Origin: DSXF01 sp964387495 | GTDB taxonomy: Bacteria > Chloroflexota > Anaerolineae > Anaerolineales > Villigracilaceae | Reading direction: 5' to 3' | Length of the DNA stretch: 29,091 nucleotides | Assembly (NCBI GenBank): GCA_964387495.1 | Contig: CAYLXB010000044.1 | Coordinates: forward strand, 1 to 29,091 | In this document: positions 6,129 to 14,764 of the stretch, in pieces | Numbering within the stretch: the first letter of the stretch is position 1 | Layout of the letters: every line of letters starts with the position of its first letter | Program-made: the position numbers and the translations under genes | The notes under the pieces: generated by a model | What the model was told of the DNA's origin: nothing | Databases searched by the model: none | The model's input: the letters and a program-made list of their open reading frames with translations, nothing else

Positions 6129-8594
6129 CTAAAATCCCAAGCGCAGGTCATCGGCAGGCTTTTCCGGCTGGGTCACCCTGGTATCCTGGCGTTCGATGCG
6201 CACGGCCAGGAACTCGTCCAGGAGGTTGGAAAGCGCCGGGGGTGTGTTGGCCTGGAGCACCCTGGCCGCGCCTTCCTGCCAGGTGTCAGCAGGGAAGTAG
6301 TCTGCCGGGTGGCTGGCAATCACTTCCTGGATCAGGGCCTGCACCCGTTCGCCGTCGGCGCGCGGCAGGGGTTCGATCTGCACCAGGGCCGGCGGCTGCC
6401 ATTGGCCGGCCAGGCGCGCCCTGAGCCAGCAGGTCAGGGACGGCAGATCGAGGGTCATGGCGCCATAACGCACCGTAGAACTGAGCGCCGCCCGGATCAG
6501 GTCGGCGTCTTCCGGGTCAGGCGAGAAGAAAGCCTGGGTGGAGGTGTTGGCCAGCATGGCCTGCACCACCGTTTCCAGCCCTTCCACCTTGCGCATCATG
6601 GACAGGGATTGGGCCAGCACGAACATGCGCGCCCCGAACTTGGCGCCCTCCGAAAGCATGGCTTCCAGGCGCATGCCCGTGCCCACCTCCTGGGCCTCAT
6701 CGACCACGAAATAGAACGGGATGGGAGCAGCAAGTGTCGCCCGGCGGTAGGCTGCGTCGAAGACGTTGTAGATCACGCCGGCGGTCAGGCGGGCGCCTTC
6801 GCGGCCCATCTCGCCCGCGGGCAGGCGCAATACGATCCAGGCGCGCTCTTCAGCCCAGCGGGTCATGTCCACGAAGCTACCCTGGTGCATGGCCGAGAAC
6901 AGCCAGGGGGAGAGTTCCAGCGCCATGACCTTGGAGAGCACCGGGCTGATCACCTCGGTCACCCAGCCCTGGCTCCAATTGCTGCCCTCACCGGTCTGCC
7001 CGAGCAGGGCATCCAGAGCCAGCGCACCCAGGCGTTCGCCGGGCGGCAGGAGCGCCATGGCCTTGTGGCGCCAGTCCTTGTTGAAGGCCATGAAGACCAC
7101 ATGCAGGAGCCCCAGGCCGTCCTCCGGATGGTGCTGGTTCCAGACGTGCGCCAGGCGGAAGAGGCCGAGTAAGGCAGCCTGCATACGCGGCCCCCAGTAG
7201 TCGTCCCAGATGCGCCGCCCGACCTGTACGATGGCATTGCCGGCCCAGGTGAAGTCCGGCACGGCCAACAGGTTCAAGGGCACCACCTGGGGCTGGTCCG
7301 GGGTGATGACTCGCAAACGCCGGATGGCCTTCCCCCGTTCCTGTTCAGGCAGTTGGGCGATCAGGTCCAGGAAGGCATCCGCCAGGGACAGGTGCGGATC
7401 GACCAGGAAGATGCCGGGAGCAGCCTCGCCGCGCTGGACCAGTTGCGCCAGCATGGCATGGATAAAGGATGACTTGCCGGTGCGGCTGCCGCCGGTGGCG
7501 AGCCCGTGCCCGTCCGGGTCCACCCCGACCGGTTCGCCGGTGGCCACGCTCCAGCCAACCTTGAAGCCAGCGTTGAGCAATGGCTGCGCCGGCGGCGGGG
7601 CGGGCACATCCTGCCAGACCTCCCGGTCCAGGAGCCCGGAGCCCTCGCCCATCTGCAGGGGGGCAAGCAGGCCAGCCAGATCGCCGGCTGGCATAGGGAA
7701 GGCCTGGGCGTGAATTTCCGGCCAGGCGTTTGCCAGCCGGGTCCAGGTCTGTTCCCCAGCCAGAAGCGGCAGTTCCAACGGTTTGGAGAGCGTCACGGCT
7801 ACCCTGAGCAGCGGCTTCTGGGTGCGCCGCTCGAGCATTTCTTTCGGGATCGAGCGCCAGGCCATCCAATCCAGATTGCCCCAGGCGCAGGCCAGGGAGA
7901 TGAGTCCTCCACAGGACAAACCGAGCAGACCGGCAAACGGGGACAGCCAGCCTGCGCTCCAGGCCCCGACGGAAACACCGGCGGCGAGCATCCCGGTAAT
8001 CAGGCCAAAGCGCAACAGCCCCAATCTCATTCCCCAGGGATTGGGCGCCTCGTTCTCCACGCCACCCTCTGTTCCATAGGAAAAGGCTGAGAGGGCACGC
8101 AGGCGTTCCTGGAGGGCGCTTTCATTCCCAAGCAGCCACAGGCGCAGGTGGACGACCTCCCCGTCCTTGGCCGCATTGAGCAATCGGCTGCCGATGGCCA
8201 ACACGGGGTCGCTGTCCGGGGCGGAAGCGATGAGGGACGGCAGGTGCGCGGCTGGGCGCAAACAAAGCGCCTGCCCGCGCAAGTCGGCAGGTTCGAGCGC
8301 CCGCCAGCGGCTGTGCTGACCGGTCATGGCAGCCCAGGCGGCAACAACTCCGGAGGCGGCTCCAGGCGGCGTGAAAAGATGCACGCGCAGGCCCTGCGGG
8401 GTAGCCGTCCATTCCAGGACGGCTGGATGCGGTAGTTGCCCCAGCCAGCCCATGACCTGGTTGCGCAGGTCGTCCAGGGGCAGCGGCGCAAAGAGCAGCT
8501 CCCAGGCCTGCCAAGATCCATTGCAAAGCGGGCAGGTATCCGGGGCAGTGCCACCCTCGTACCCACAGCGCGGACATGCATATCGATCGATCAC
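6129..8594 (-). CDS. Zinc-ribbon HerA/FtsK/VirD4-like ATPase with two membrane helices
   Basis: An 821-aa protein. Residues 7-24 hold a CxxC-x10-CxxC zinc ribbon (C7, C10, C21, C24). Two hydrophobic helices lie at about 195-240. The ATPase core has Walker A GGSRTGKS (368-375), Walker B FYFVVDEAQ (about 626-634) and a sensor-like VLAQS downstream. This matches the HerA/VirD4/FtsK motor superfamily, in which membrane-bound members couple substrates to type IV secretion channels. The GTG start overlaps the VirB4-like stop in GTGA (8591-8594), with GGGAG 7 bases upstream. Family level is secure; coupling-protein role is inferred from the VirB4 and CpaF relatives. The zinc ribbon is not usual in VirD4. 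Confidence 0.85.
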   Translation of the reverse strand: MIDRYACPRCGYEGGTAPDTCPLCNGSWQAWELLFAPLPLDDLRNQVMGWLGQLPHPAVLEWTATPQGLRVHLFTPPGAASGVVAAWAAMTGQHSRWRALEPADLRGQALCLRPAAHLPSLIASAPDSDPVLAIGSRLLNAAKDGEVVHLRLWLLGNESALQERLRALSAFSYGTEGGVENEAPNPWGMRLGLLRFGLITGMLAAGVSVGAWSAGWLSPFAGLLGLSCGGLISLACAWGNLDWMAWRSIPKEMLERRTQKPLLRVAVTLSKPLELPLLAGEQTWTRLANAWPEIHAQAFPMPAGDLAGLLAPLQMGEGSGLLDREVWQDVPAPPPAQPLLNAGFKVGWSVATGEPVGVDPDGHGLATGGSRTGKSSFIHAMLAQLVQRGEAAPGIFLVDPHLSLADAFLDLIAQLPEQERGKAIRRLRVITPDQPQVVPLNLLAVPDFTWAGNAIVQVGRRIWDDYWGPRMQAALLGLFRLAHVWNQHHPEDGLGLLHVVFMAFNKDWRHKAMALLPPGERLGALALDALLGQTGEGSNWSQGWVTEVISPVLSKVMALELSPWLFSAMHQGSFVDMTRWAEERAWIVLRLPAGEMGREGARLTAGVIYNVFDAAYRRATLAAPIPFYFVVDEAQEVGTGMRLEAMLSEGAKFGARMFVLAQSLSMMRKVEGLETVVQAMLANTSTQAFFSPDPEDADLIRAALSSTVRYGAMTLDLPSLTCWLRARLAGQWQPPALVQIEPLPRADGERVQALIQEVIASHPADYFPADTWQEGAARVLQANTPPALSNLLDEFLAVRIERQDTRVTQPEKPADDLRLGF

Positions 8595-10372
8595 CGCAGC
8601 ACTCCCGTGGCACCCAACTGCTTCCAGAAGGCGATCCAGGCTTGCGGGATGGCCACCAGCACGGGGAAGAGCGCCCCGCGTCCCGCGGAGGGTGCGGCCA
8701 GAAAGACGCGCGGCGGCAGGCGGGAGACGCTCTCGGCATTTTTACGGGCTTCCGCCTCCGGCACGCCCAGCGAGCGGAAGAAGGCAAAGGCTTCGTCCGG
8801 GCCAAGGCGCCCGATGAAGGCCGTGGAGGCCAGGGACAGCGAGGTGGGGTTCTTCATCAGGTCCGCCGGCAGGTGGGTGATCAGGGTCAGGCCCACGCCG
8901 CGCTTGCGCGCCCGGCGCCCTAGTTCGTCCAGCAGATCCGTGAAGGGGCCACTGCGCAAGAGACGCCAGCCTTCGTCGATAAAAATATCCATCGGTTGCT
9001 TCCCGACTGTGACCGCATGGTACAGGAACCAGGCCAGGACGGCATGCACGATGGCGCGGTTCTCCTCCCTGAGGGAGGACAGGTCGAAGTTCCACCACTG
9101 GCCGGGAGGAAAGCTTGCACTGAGCGGAGCGAATGTGTGGGGCGAAAGCAGCGCCTGGGGGCGGTCGAAGAAGCCTTCGAACAGCCCGCCGCGCATGAAG
9201 GGTCTCAGGAGCGCCAGCGGGACGGCCGCTTCCGGGGCATTGACGGTCCCCAGTGTCTCGACCAGCTCGGAGATCGTCATCGGCCCCGGCCGGCGTTCCC
9301 ACCTGCGCTTGACGGCCTCGTGCAGGGCGGCCTGCACGCCGGGGGACAGGACCGACTCGCCGGCTAATGCTGCCATCAGGAAGCGGGCGGCCAGGAGCAG
9401 CTCTGCCGGGTTTTCGCCCACGAGGGGCTGGATCAGGCAGGTTTCGGGGTCTTCCGGGATGCCGGCCGGCACGACCTTGCCCCCGACGGCCTCGCACAGG
9501 CGGTTGTTCTCGCCTTCCGGGTCGATCGAGATGACCGTGCGGCCCTGCAGCAGGCGCTGCAGCAGGATCCAGCGCAAGAGGCTGGTCTTGCCCGAGCCCG
9601 GCTCGCCCAGGATGAGCGTGGTGGCGTGCGGCGGGGGCGGGACGCCGGGGTCCAGGCCGCGCGTGAACGAGAAGTGCACATCCCGCCCGTCCCTGGCGTG
9701 CGTCCCGATCCAGACCGAATCATCCACCGGCAGCACCTGGCGGGAGGGCGCCGGCAGGAGCGGGGCGGCTTCCTCCAGGAAGAGCGTGGGCTCGTCCAGG
9801 CCGGGGAAGAGCTGGCCGCCGGGCTGGAAATGGAAAAGCGCGCGTTCAGCGATGTAGTACAGGCGCTGGGCGGATAACCCCCTGGCGCGCAGGTTGGCCT
9901 CGATCACCCTGCGGGCGGCCTCGGCCTGCTCGAAGCGGCTGCGTTCGACGAAGACCGCGGACATGAGGGCGATCTTGTAGGCAGGCCTTCCCAGGGAAAG
10001 CTCCGACTCGGCCGCGTCCATGGCTGTGTCCGTGCTGCGCTCGGCCAGCGAAGGACGCCGGCCGGTCTTTTCGGCCATGGCCAGCATGAAGCCCTCAAAG
10101 AGCGTGCGCCTGGCGCGTAAGGACCCGCGCAGGACATCCGGCGGCTCGCGGCGTATGGCCAGGGAGTAAATGGTGGGCAGGTTGGGAAAGAAGACCTCGG
10201 CCGTGAGCTGAGCCCAGGGGCGGTTCGCCTGTCCCGGCACACCGCCCCCGCGCGCTGAGAGCGGCAGGAGGGTGCCGCCCGGAAAGACCAGGTGGTCTTC
10301 AGAGACTTCCACGGCTTCGGGAGCGACGGCGGTCTGATATGGTCCAACAGGGGCGGCAGGCATGTCCCCCAT
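8591..10372 (-). CDS. VirB4/TraC-like type IV secretion ATPase
   Basis: A 593-aa protein. Residues about 55-190 resemble the second half of the VirB4 N-terminal domain. The C-terminal motor has Walker A GEPGSGKT (256-263), Walker B MDIFIDEGW (about 461-469) and the typical following stretch LLDELGRRARKRGVGLTLIT. VirB4 proteins power pilus assembly and substrate transfer at the inner membrane. The first 100-150 residues of standard VirB4 seem to be missing and may be encoded separately by the 170-aa gene at 26567-27079. The ATG at 10372 is taken; an in-frame ATG at 10363 is possible, and neither has a good ribosome site because a hairpin occupies the leader. It is the first gene of this part of the operon. 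Confidence 0.85.
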   Translation of the reverse strand: MGDMPAAPVGPYQTAVAPEAVEVSEDHLVFPGGTLLPLSARGGGVPGQANRPWAQLTAEVFFPNLPTIYSLAIRREPPDVLRGSLRARRTLFEGFMLAMAEKTGRRPSLAERSTDTAMDAAESELSLGRPAYKIALMSAVFVERSRFEQAEAARRVIEANLRARGLSAQRLYYIAERALFHFQPGGQLFPGLDEPTLFLEEAAPLLPAPSRQVLPVDDSVWIGTHARDGRDVHFSFTRGLDPGVPPPPHATTLILGEPGSGKTSLLRWILLQRLLQGRTVISIDPEGENNRLCEAVGGKVVPAGIPEDPETCLIQPLVGENPAELLLAARFLMAALAGESVLSPGVQAALHEAVKRRWERRPGPMTISELVETLGTVNAPEAAVPLALLRPFMRGGLFEGFFDRPQALLSPHTFAPLSASFPPGQWWNFDLSSLREENRAIVHAVLAWFLYHAVTVGKQPMDIFIDEGWRLLRSGPFTDLLDELGRRARKRGVGLTLITHLPADLMKNPTSLSLASTAFIGRLGPDEAFAFFRSLGVPEAEARKNAESVSRLPPRVFLAAPSAGRGALFPVLVAIPQAWIAFWKQLGATGVLR

Positions 10373-10381
10373 GATAGTAAA

Positions 10382-10408
10382 ACACCCGCCGGGGTGTCCG
10401 GCGGGTGT
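10382..10408 (-). promoter_or_regulatory. Leader hairpin before VirB4-like gene
   Basis: ACACCCGCC (10382-10390) pairs with GGCGGGTGT (10400-10408), a perfect 9-bp GC-rich stem. Read on the minus strand it is followed by TTTTAC and then the ATG at 10372. It could be an attenuator or could hide the ribosome site; it could also be the scar of a terminator. Seen in sequence; function inferred. Confidence 0.5.
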
Positions 10409-10455
10409 CGCTAAAAATATGGCTTGGGAAGAGCAGCTATTCCACTAAATTCCGG

Positions 10456-10508
10456 TGTTTTCATTGACAATGAAAACATGACATAAATACATTTCATTTT
10501 GGATGAAA
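10456..10508. promoter_or_regulatory. Palindromic operator pair in divergent promoter region
   Basis: A perfect 10-bp inverted repeat with a 3-base centre (tgttttcatt-gac-aatgaaaaca, 10456-10478) is followed by a second, related dyad TTTCAT-N5-ATGAAA (10492-10508). TTGACA (10464-10469) spans the centre of the first dyad and pairs with TACATT (10488-10493) at 18 bases as a plausible plus-strand promoter for the helicase operon. The region 10409-10658 lies between divergent operons and holds no gene. A dimeric repressor is the simplest reading. Confidence 0.55.
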
Positions 10509-10658
10509 ATAATTCTTGATCCAGTTGGTTTTTCAGCAGCAGTCGTGCGCTATTCAATGTCATCAACCACAATGGGCGGAAACAATGGTATATTTCTAAC
10601 CAATCACTATTGACCCATTCTTACACCTGTGCAAATTCACAGCGCATTAAGGGGAGAC

Positions 10659-12404
10659 ATGCCCCAAACGACAGCCGATTTCCTGCAAAGACTCCGTAAA
10701 TTCGTCCAGGATGAAGCCGATGCCCAACGGCAGACGCTGGAACGCCAATGGTCCCGGCCGCTGCAGGAACGCGTTGCCAAAGGCTGGGCCATTGAAGGCC
10801 TGCAGGTGACCGGATTCCAGAACGGGATCCTGCGCCTGTCCTGTGCAACCAACGACTCGCGCTTCCGTGAAGGGGACCTGGTCATTTTGCACCGCGGCGA
10901 ACCCAGAGATGAAAATGTCCTGCACTTTGACCTGCAATACGATGGGGAAACTGAACTGGAAGCCAGCCTGATCCGCGGTAACGAAGTTTTTCTCATGGCG
11001 AATACAGACGGCTGGATTATGGATCAGGATTGGTTCGACGCCTCCCCGTTCTACCTGGCCGCGCTGGACCACGCGGCCGATTCCCAGCTTGGACGCTCGG
11101 TCATCCTGCCCCTGCTGCAGGGAGCGCTGCAGCCCAGGATCGATTACGCCCGCTACGAACGCGCCCGGGAGGCGCTGGCGAACGCGAGGTTGAATGATAG
11201 CCAGCTTGAATCGGTGGCCATGTCCTATGCCACCGACTTGCTGCACCTGATCCAGGGGCCGCCCGGCACGGGCAAGACCTTGATGCTGGCGCACCTGGCA
11301 CGCCTTTTGGTGCAGGACGGCCGGCGTGTTTTCGTGACCGCGCTGACCCATCGCGCCATCCATAACGCCCTCAATAAAATTCCGGTTGTAGATGCCGATA
11401 TCCCGGTCTGCAAGATCGGCGAGCCGCGCCATGCCGGCGATTTGAATGTCCCCAACTACGAGACCTTCGACGGTTCCCGCTTTGGCGAACTGAGCGGAGG
11501 CTATGTCATTGGAGCCACCCCGTTTGCCTTGCAGTCCCAGCGCCTGGCGAATGTCGAGTTTGACGTGGTGCTCTTCGATGAAGCCTCACAGATCACGCTG
11601 CCGCTGGCGGTCATGGGCATGCTGGCGGGGGGCAAGTATGTCTTTATCGGCGATGAGAACCAGCTTCCGCCGGTGAGCGTCTTTTCTGCCCAGGAAGCCT
11701 CCCAGGTTTCAATCTTTGCATATCTGGCCGGACACGGCAATGAGACCATGCTGGATATCACCTACCGCTTGAACGACATTCTGGCCGAGTGGCCAAGCCG
11801 GACCTTCTACCACAACGAACTCAAGCCAAGCGCTGAAGCCGCTGTGCGGCGTCTGCATCTGTCTCCGGAAGCCACGCGTTGGGATTTCGTCCTGGATCCT
11901 GACGCGCCTGCCGTTTTCCTCGACCTGTGCCACCAGAACACGAGCGTGCGCAGCCGCATTGAAGCCGAGGTCGTCCTGGAACTGGTGCTCTCGCTCTTGA
12001 TGCGGGAGGTCTCTGCGGATGAGATCGGGGTGGTTGTACCCTACCGCGCCCAGAGCCGCCTGATCCGCAGCTTATTGCGCCGCAACTTGATGGACGAAGA
12101 AGTCACCAAACGGCTGGTGGTGGACACGGTCGAGCGCATGCAGGGACAGGAACGCGAAGTGGTGCTGGTTTCGTTCGCGACCGCCAGTCCAAAATTTGCC
12201 GCCCAGATGGCGGATTTCCTGTTCCAGCCGCAGCGCCTGAACGTGGCCGTCACCCGGGCGCGCAGCAAGCTGATCCTGGTCGGCAGCCACCACATGCTCA
12301 CAGCCGACCAGTACGACCCGGCGCACAAGGAAAGCCTGGATATGCTGCGTGATCTGTTTGCCGGCTGCCAGCACCTGACCGTCCCCAGCGGAATCCTGGA
12401 CTGA
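10659..12404 (+). CDS. SF1B Upf1/DNA2-like helicase
   Basis: A 581-aa helicase. Walker A is GPPGTGKT (200-207), motif II DEAS (307-310), motif III GDENQLPP (332-339), motif V about 488-498 (VDTVERMQGQE) and motif VI RLNVAVTRAR (527-536). The DEAS box, GDxxQLPP and VTRAR are typical of the Upf1/DNA2/NAM7 group, which unwinds RNA or DNA 5' to 3'. About 190 residues precede the motor and may bind nucleic acid. The ATG at 10659 is preferred (AAGGGGAG just upstream) over a GTG at 10629. It forms a two-gene operon with the next helicase, 8 bases apart. A defence role is plausible from the pairing and the toxin-antitoxin neighbour, but not shown. Confidence 0.85.
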   Translation: MPQTTADFLQRLRKFVQDEADAQRQTLERQWSRPLQERVAKGWAIEGLQVTGFQNGILRLSCATNDSRFREGDLVILHRGEPRDENVLHFDLQYDGETELEASLIRGNEVFLMANTDGWIMDQDWFDASPFYLAALDHAADSQLGRSVILPLLQGALQPRIDYARYERAREALANARLNDSQLESVAMSYATDLLHLIQGPPGTGKTLMLAHLARLLVQDGRRVFVTALTHRAIHNALNKIPVVDADIPVCKIGEPRHAGDLNVPNYETFDGSRFGELSGGYVIGATPFALQSQRLANVEFDVVLFDEASQITLPLAVMGMLAGGKYVFIGDENQLPPVSVFSAQEASQVSIFAYLAGHGNETMLDITYRLNDILAEWPSRTFYHNELKPSAEAAVRRLHLSPEATRWDFVLDPDAPAVFLDLCHQNTSVRSRIEAEVVLELVLSLLMREVSADEIGVVVPYRAQSRLIRSLLRRNLMDEEVTKRLVVDTVERMQGQEREVVLVSFATASPKFAAQMADFLFQPQRLNVAVTRARSKLILVGSHHMLTADQYDPAHKESLDMLRDLFAGCQHLTVPSGILD

Positions 12405-12412
12405 ATTGCGAG

Positions 12413-14428
12413 ATGGCCCACATCCTGCCCGATACGCCGCCTAGGACCATCCCGCCCGAAACCTTGCGAGTCTTCCGGGCGCTCAAGGCGCTACCGGACA
12501 CCTATTACATCTGGCATCATCTGGCGCCCTGGCAGCCGCAAGCCCCTGATTTTTTGATGCTTCAGGAGGACGGACGGGCGCTGCTGGTCAAGGTCAGCCT
12601 GGCGACCGCCGATCAGGCCGGTAGCGCCGCCCAGATGCTCTTGATCCAGGAGGAGCGCCAGCCCCTGGGGCAGGCCGAGTCGGTTTTGTTGCAGTCCTTT
12701 CTTACGGCGCTTGAGTTGCCTCCCAACCAGCTGATCGAGACGCTGGTCATTTTCCCCAACATTCATCATAAGCAGGTTTTGGAAAGCCGTTTGAAGCGGG
12801 AGCCAGGTGAACCCCACTGGGCTGGGAAAGAGTTGCTCGGGGCAGATTCGGCGTTTGCGTGGGAGGGTTTCTTCCCGACAGCGCCGCTGGAGTCATTATG
12901 GCTGGAGAAGCTGCGCCAGAAATTCACACCGGAAGTAGTCGTCCCATCTGAAATGACTGTGCGTCCGCCGCTCGAGCGGCGCACCCAGGCCGGCCTGGTG
13001 GACTACCTACTGGACTACGACCAGGAGGGAGCCGTCAAGGCCGACCTGGACCTGCCGGTAGAAAACCAGGGGTTGAGTTCGGATTTCCGGCTGAATATTA
13101 TCAACGGCGTCGCCGGGAGCGGCAAGACGCTCATCCTGCTCTACCGCTTGCGCTTGCTTTTTCACCTGTACCCGGGTAAGCGCTTCCTGGTACTGACCCA
13201 CAACCGTCCGTTGAACCATGACATGCAAGGACGCTTCAGCCGCCTGGACGGTGACCTGCCGCAAAATATCGAATGGCGCACCTTCAACGCCTGGTGCTAC
13301 CACCACTGGCCCACAGAACCCCGCTGGATCGAGCCGATCAAGATCAAGGGCCGGCAAAGGATCATTGACGAAATCTGGCGTAAATCCCTGCCAGGCGCGC
13401 GTGTCTCCGCCCAGATGTTCAAAAGTGAACTGGATTGGTTCAAAGACCAGCTTCCGATGACGCAGGAAGAATACCTGGCCGCAGACCGGCGCGGGCGCGG
13501 CTTTGGCCTGACAGCCGACGAGCGCCAGCAAGTGTACGCTGCGATGTGTGCGTATCAAAAGATGCTCGCAGCGCGCGGCCAGTTGGACTGGGGCGATGTG
13601 CCTCAGCGCCTGTGGCGCTTCAGTGAAGATGGGCAGGTGCTATTGCCAACCTATGACTTCATCCTGATCGATGAAGCCCAGTTTTTTGCCCCTGTCTGGA
13701 TCCGATTAATTCAAAAGGCGCTCAACCCGCAAACTGGCCACCTGTTCATCGTCGCCGATCCCACCCAGGGCTTTCTCGGCCGGGGGGCATCCTGGAAATC
13801 GTTGGGACTGGAGGCGCGCGGGCGTATCCATCACCTGAGGCGCAGTTATCGCACCACGCGTGAGATCATGCAGTTTGCCACCCTGCTCTACCGCCTGCGG
13901 CTTTTGAATGAGAAGGATGACGATATCCTGGTCCCGGATCTGCTCAACATGCCCAGCGGCGCTTTCCCACAGGTGCTCGCCCTGACCAGCCCCCAGGATG
14001 AAATCACACGCGTCGCTAATGAGGTGGCCGGGTTCGTAAGGCAGGGATACCCGCGCAAACACCTGCTCATTCTGCATTCGGATGCAAACGGGGTGAAATC
14101 CCTGATCCAGGCGATCAATGACCGTCTGGGCAAGAGCGCTGCCATGGATCCCAAAGATACATTTCCAGGTGACTACGTGCGCGTCACCACCCTGAACGCT
14201 GGCGCCGGCCTGGAAAGCCCGATCGTGTTTTTGGCCGGATTGCGGCAACTCTTCGAAGCAGAGCAGTCCTTGCGTTTTTCAGATGAAGAGCGCGAGGAGT
14301 TGATGCAGGACAACACGCGCAAGCTGTACATGGCGGCCACACGCGCCGGCCAGCGCCTGGTTTTGACCTACGTTGGGGAATTGCCGGAAGGATTGAGTGC
14401 GGCCTTGAGAGAACTCAAGAGGCTTTGA
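12413..14428 (+). CDS. UvrD-like SF1A helicase with NERD-like N-terminus
   Basis: A 671-aa protein. Residues about 30-65 resemble a NERD-type nuclease fold (YYIWHHLAPWQ, PDFLML, then ALLVKVS), with D46 and K60 in place. The acidic residue expected two before the Lys is L58, so nuclease activity is doubtful. The helicase core has Walker A GVAGSGKT (232-239), motif II LIDEAQ (418-423), an LRRSYRTTREI motif (about 475-485) and motif VI LYMAATRAGQRLVLTY (about 638-653). A stretch at about 300-400 fits the UvrD 1B insertion. Start ATG 12413 is 8 bases after the previous stop. NERD-helicases occur in defence contexts; its job here is inferred. Confidence 0.85.
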   Translation: MAHILPDTPPRTIPPETLRVFRALKALPDTYYIWHHLAPWQPQAPDFLMLQEDGRALLVKVSLATADQAGSAAQMLLIQEERQPLGQAESVLLQSFLTALELPPNQLIETLVIFPNIHHKQVLESRLKREPGEPHWAGKELLGADSAFAWEGFFPTAPLESLWLEKLRQKFTPEVVVPSEMTVRPPLERRTQAGLVDYLLDYDQEGAVKADLDLPVENQGLSSDFRLNIINGVAGSGKTLILLYRLRLLFHLYPGKRFLVLTHNRPLNHDMQGRFSRLDGDLPQNIEWRTFNAWCYHHWPTEPRWIEPIKIKGRQRIIDEIWRKSLPGARVSAQMFKSELDWFKDQLPMTQEEYLAADRRGRGFGLTADERQQVYAAMCAYQKMLAARGQLDWGDVPQRLWRFSEDGQVLLPTYDFILIDEAQFFAPVWIRLIQKALNPQTGHLFIVADPTQGFLGRGASWKSLGLEARGRIHHLRRSYRTTREIMQFATLLYRLRLLNEKDDDILVPDLLNMPSGAFPQVLALTSPQDEITRVANEVAGFVRQGYPRKHLLILHSDANGVKSLIQAINDRLGKSAAMDPKDTFPGDYVRVTTLNAGAGLESPIVFLAGLRQLFEAEQSLRFSDEEREELMQDNTRKLYMAATRAGQRLVLTYVGELPEGLSAALRELKRL

Positions 14429-14443
14429 TCCCAAAGCCTCTTG
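14416..14443. terminator. Hairpin terminator between convergent operons
   Basis: A perfect 11-bp stem CAAGAGGCTTT/AAAGCCTCTTG with a 6-base loop overlaps the helicase stop codon. There is no long U tract on either side (TACTGTA follows on the plus strand). It sits between the plus-strand helicase operon and the minus-strand toxin-antitoxin operon, so it may stop both. Confidence 0.5.
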
Positions 14444-14481
14444 TACTGTATCCGGGCGATCGTCCTGCTGGCACCCTGTTT

Positions 14482-14757
14482 TTATGCCCCTGGCACAATC
14501 CTGATCTCCACCTTTGCATCCAATACCCTGGCAATGCGTTCCAGGAAGGAAAGGCTTGGCATTCGGCTGCCATTTTCCAGCCTGTCGATGGAGGACTGGC
14601 GCGTCCCAACCTTCTCGGCCAACTGCGCCTGGGTCAGGCCGCGCAGCAGGCGCAGTCGGGCGATTTGATAGCCAAGATCCAATTCGCGTTCAGCGGCCAG
14701 GAAATCCGGATCCTGGCGCTGTCCAGCCTGCCAGGCTTCGAAAGACATCCGTTCCAT
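14482..14757 (-). CDS. XRE-family HTH antitoxin-like regulator
   Basis: A 91-aa protein with a Cro/C1-type helix-turn-helix at about residues 33-85 (GLTQAQLAEKVGTRQSSIDR is the two-helix core) and an N-terminal helical extension, as in HigA- or MqsA-like antitoxins. It starts 7 bases after the VapC stop and so is the third gene of the toxin-antitoxin operon. No second toxin is present, so it may be an extra autoregulator or an orphan antitoxin. Confidence 0.8.
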   Translation of the reverse strand: MERMSFEAWQAGQRQDPDFLAAERELDLGYQIARLRLLRGLTQAQLAEKVGTRQSSIDRLENGSRMPSLSFLERIARVLDAKVEIRIVPGA

Positions 14758-14764
14758 GAAAGAG

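Noticed and set aside
4309..9857. Long open frames on the strand opposite the GC-rich ATPase operon
   Set aside because: They are shadows of high-GC coding sequence: no ribosome sites, Arg/Pro/Ser/Gly-rich products, and the opposite strand encodes clear ATPase motifs.
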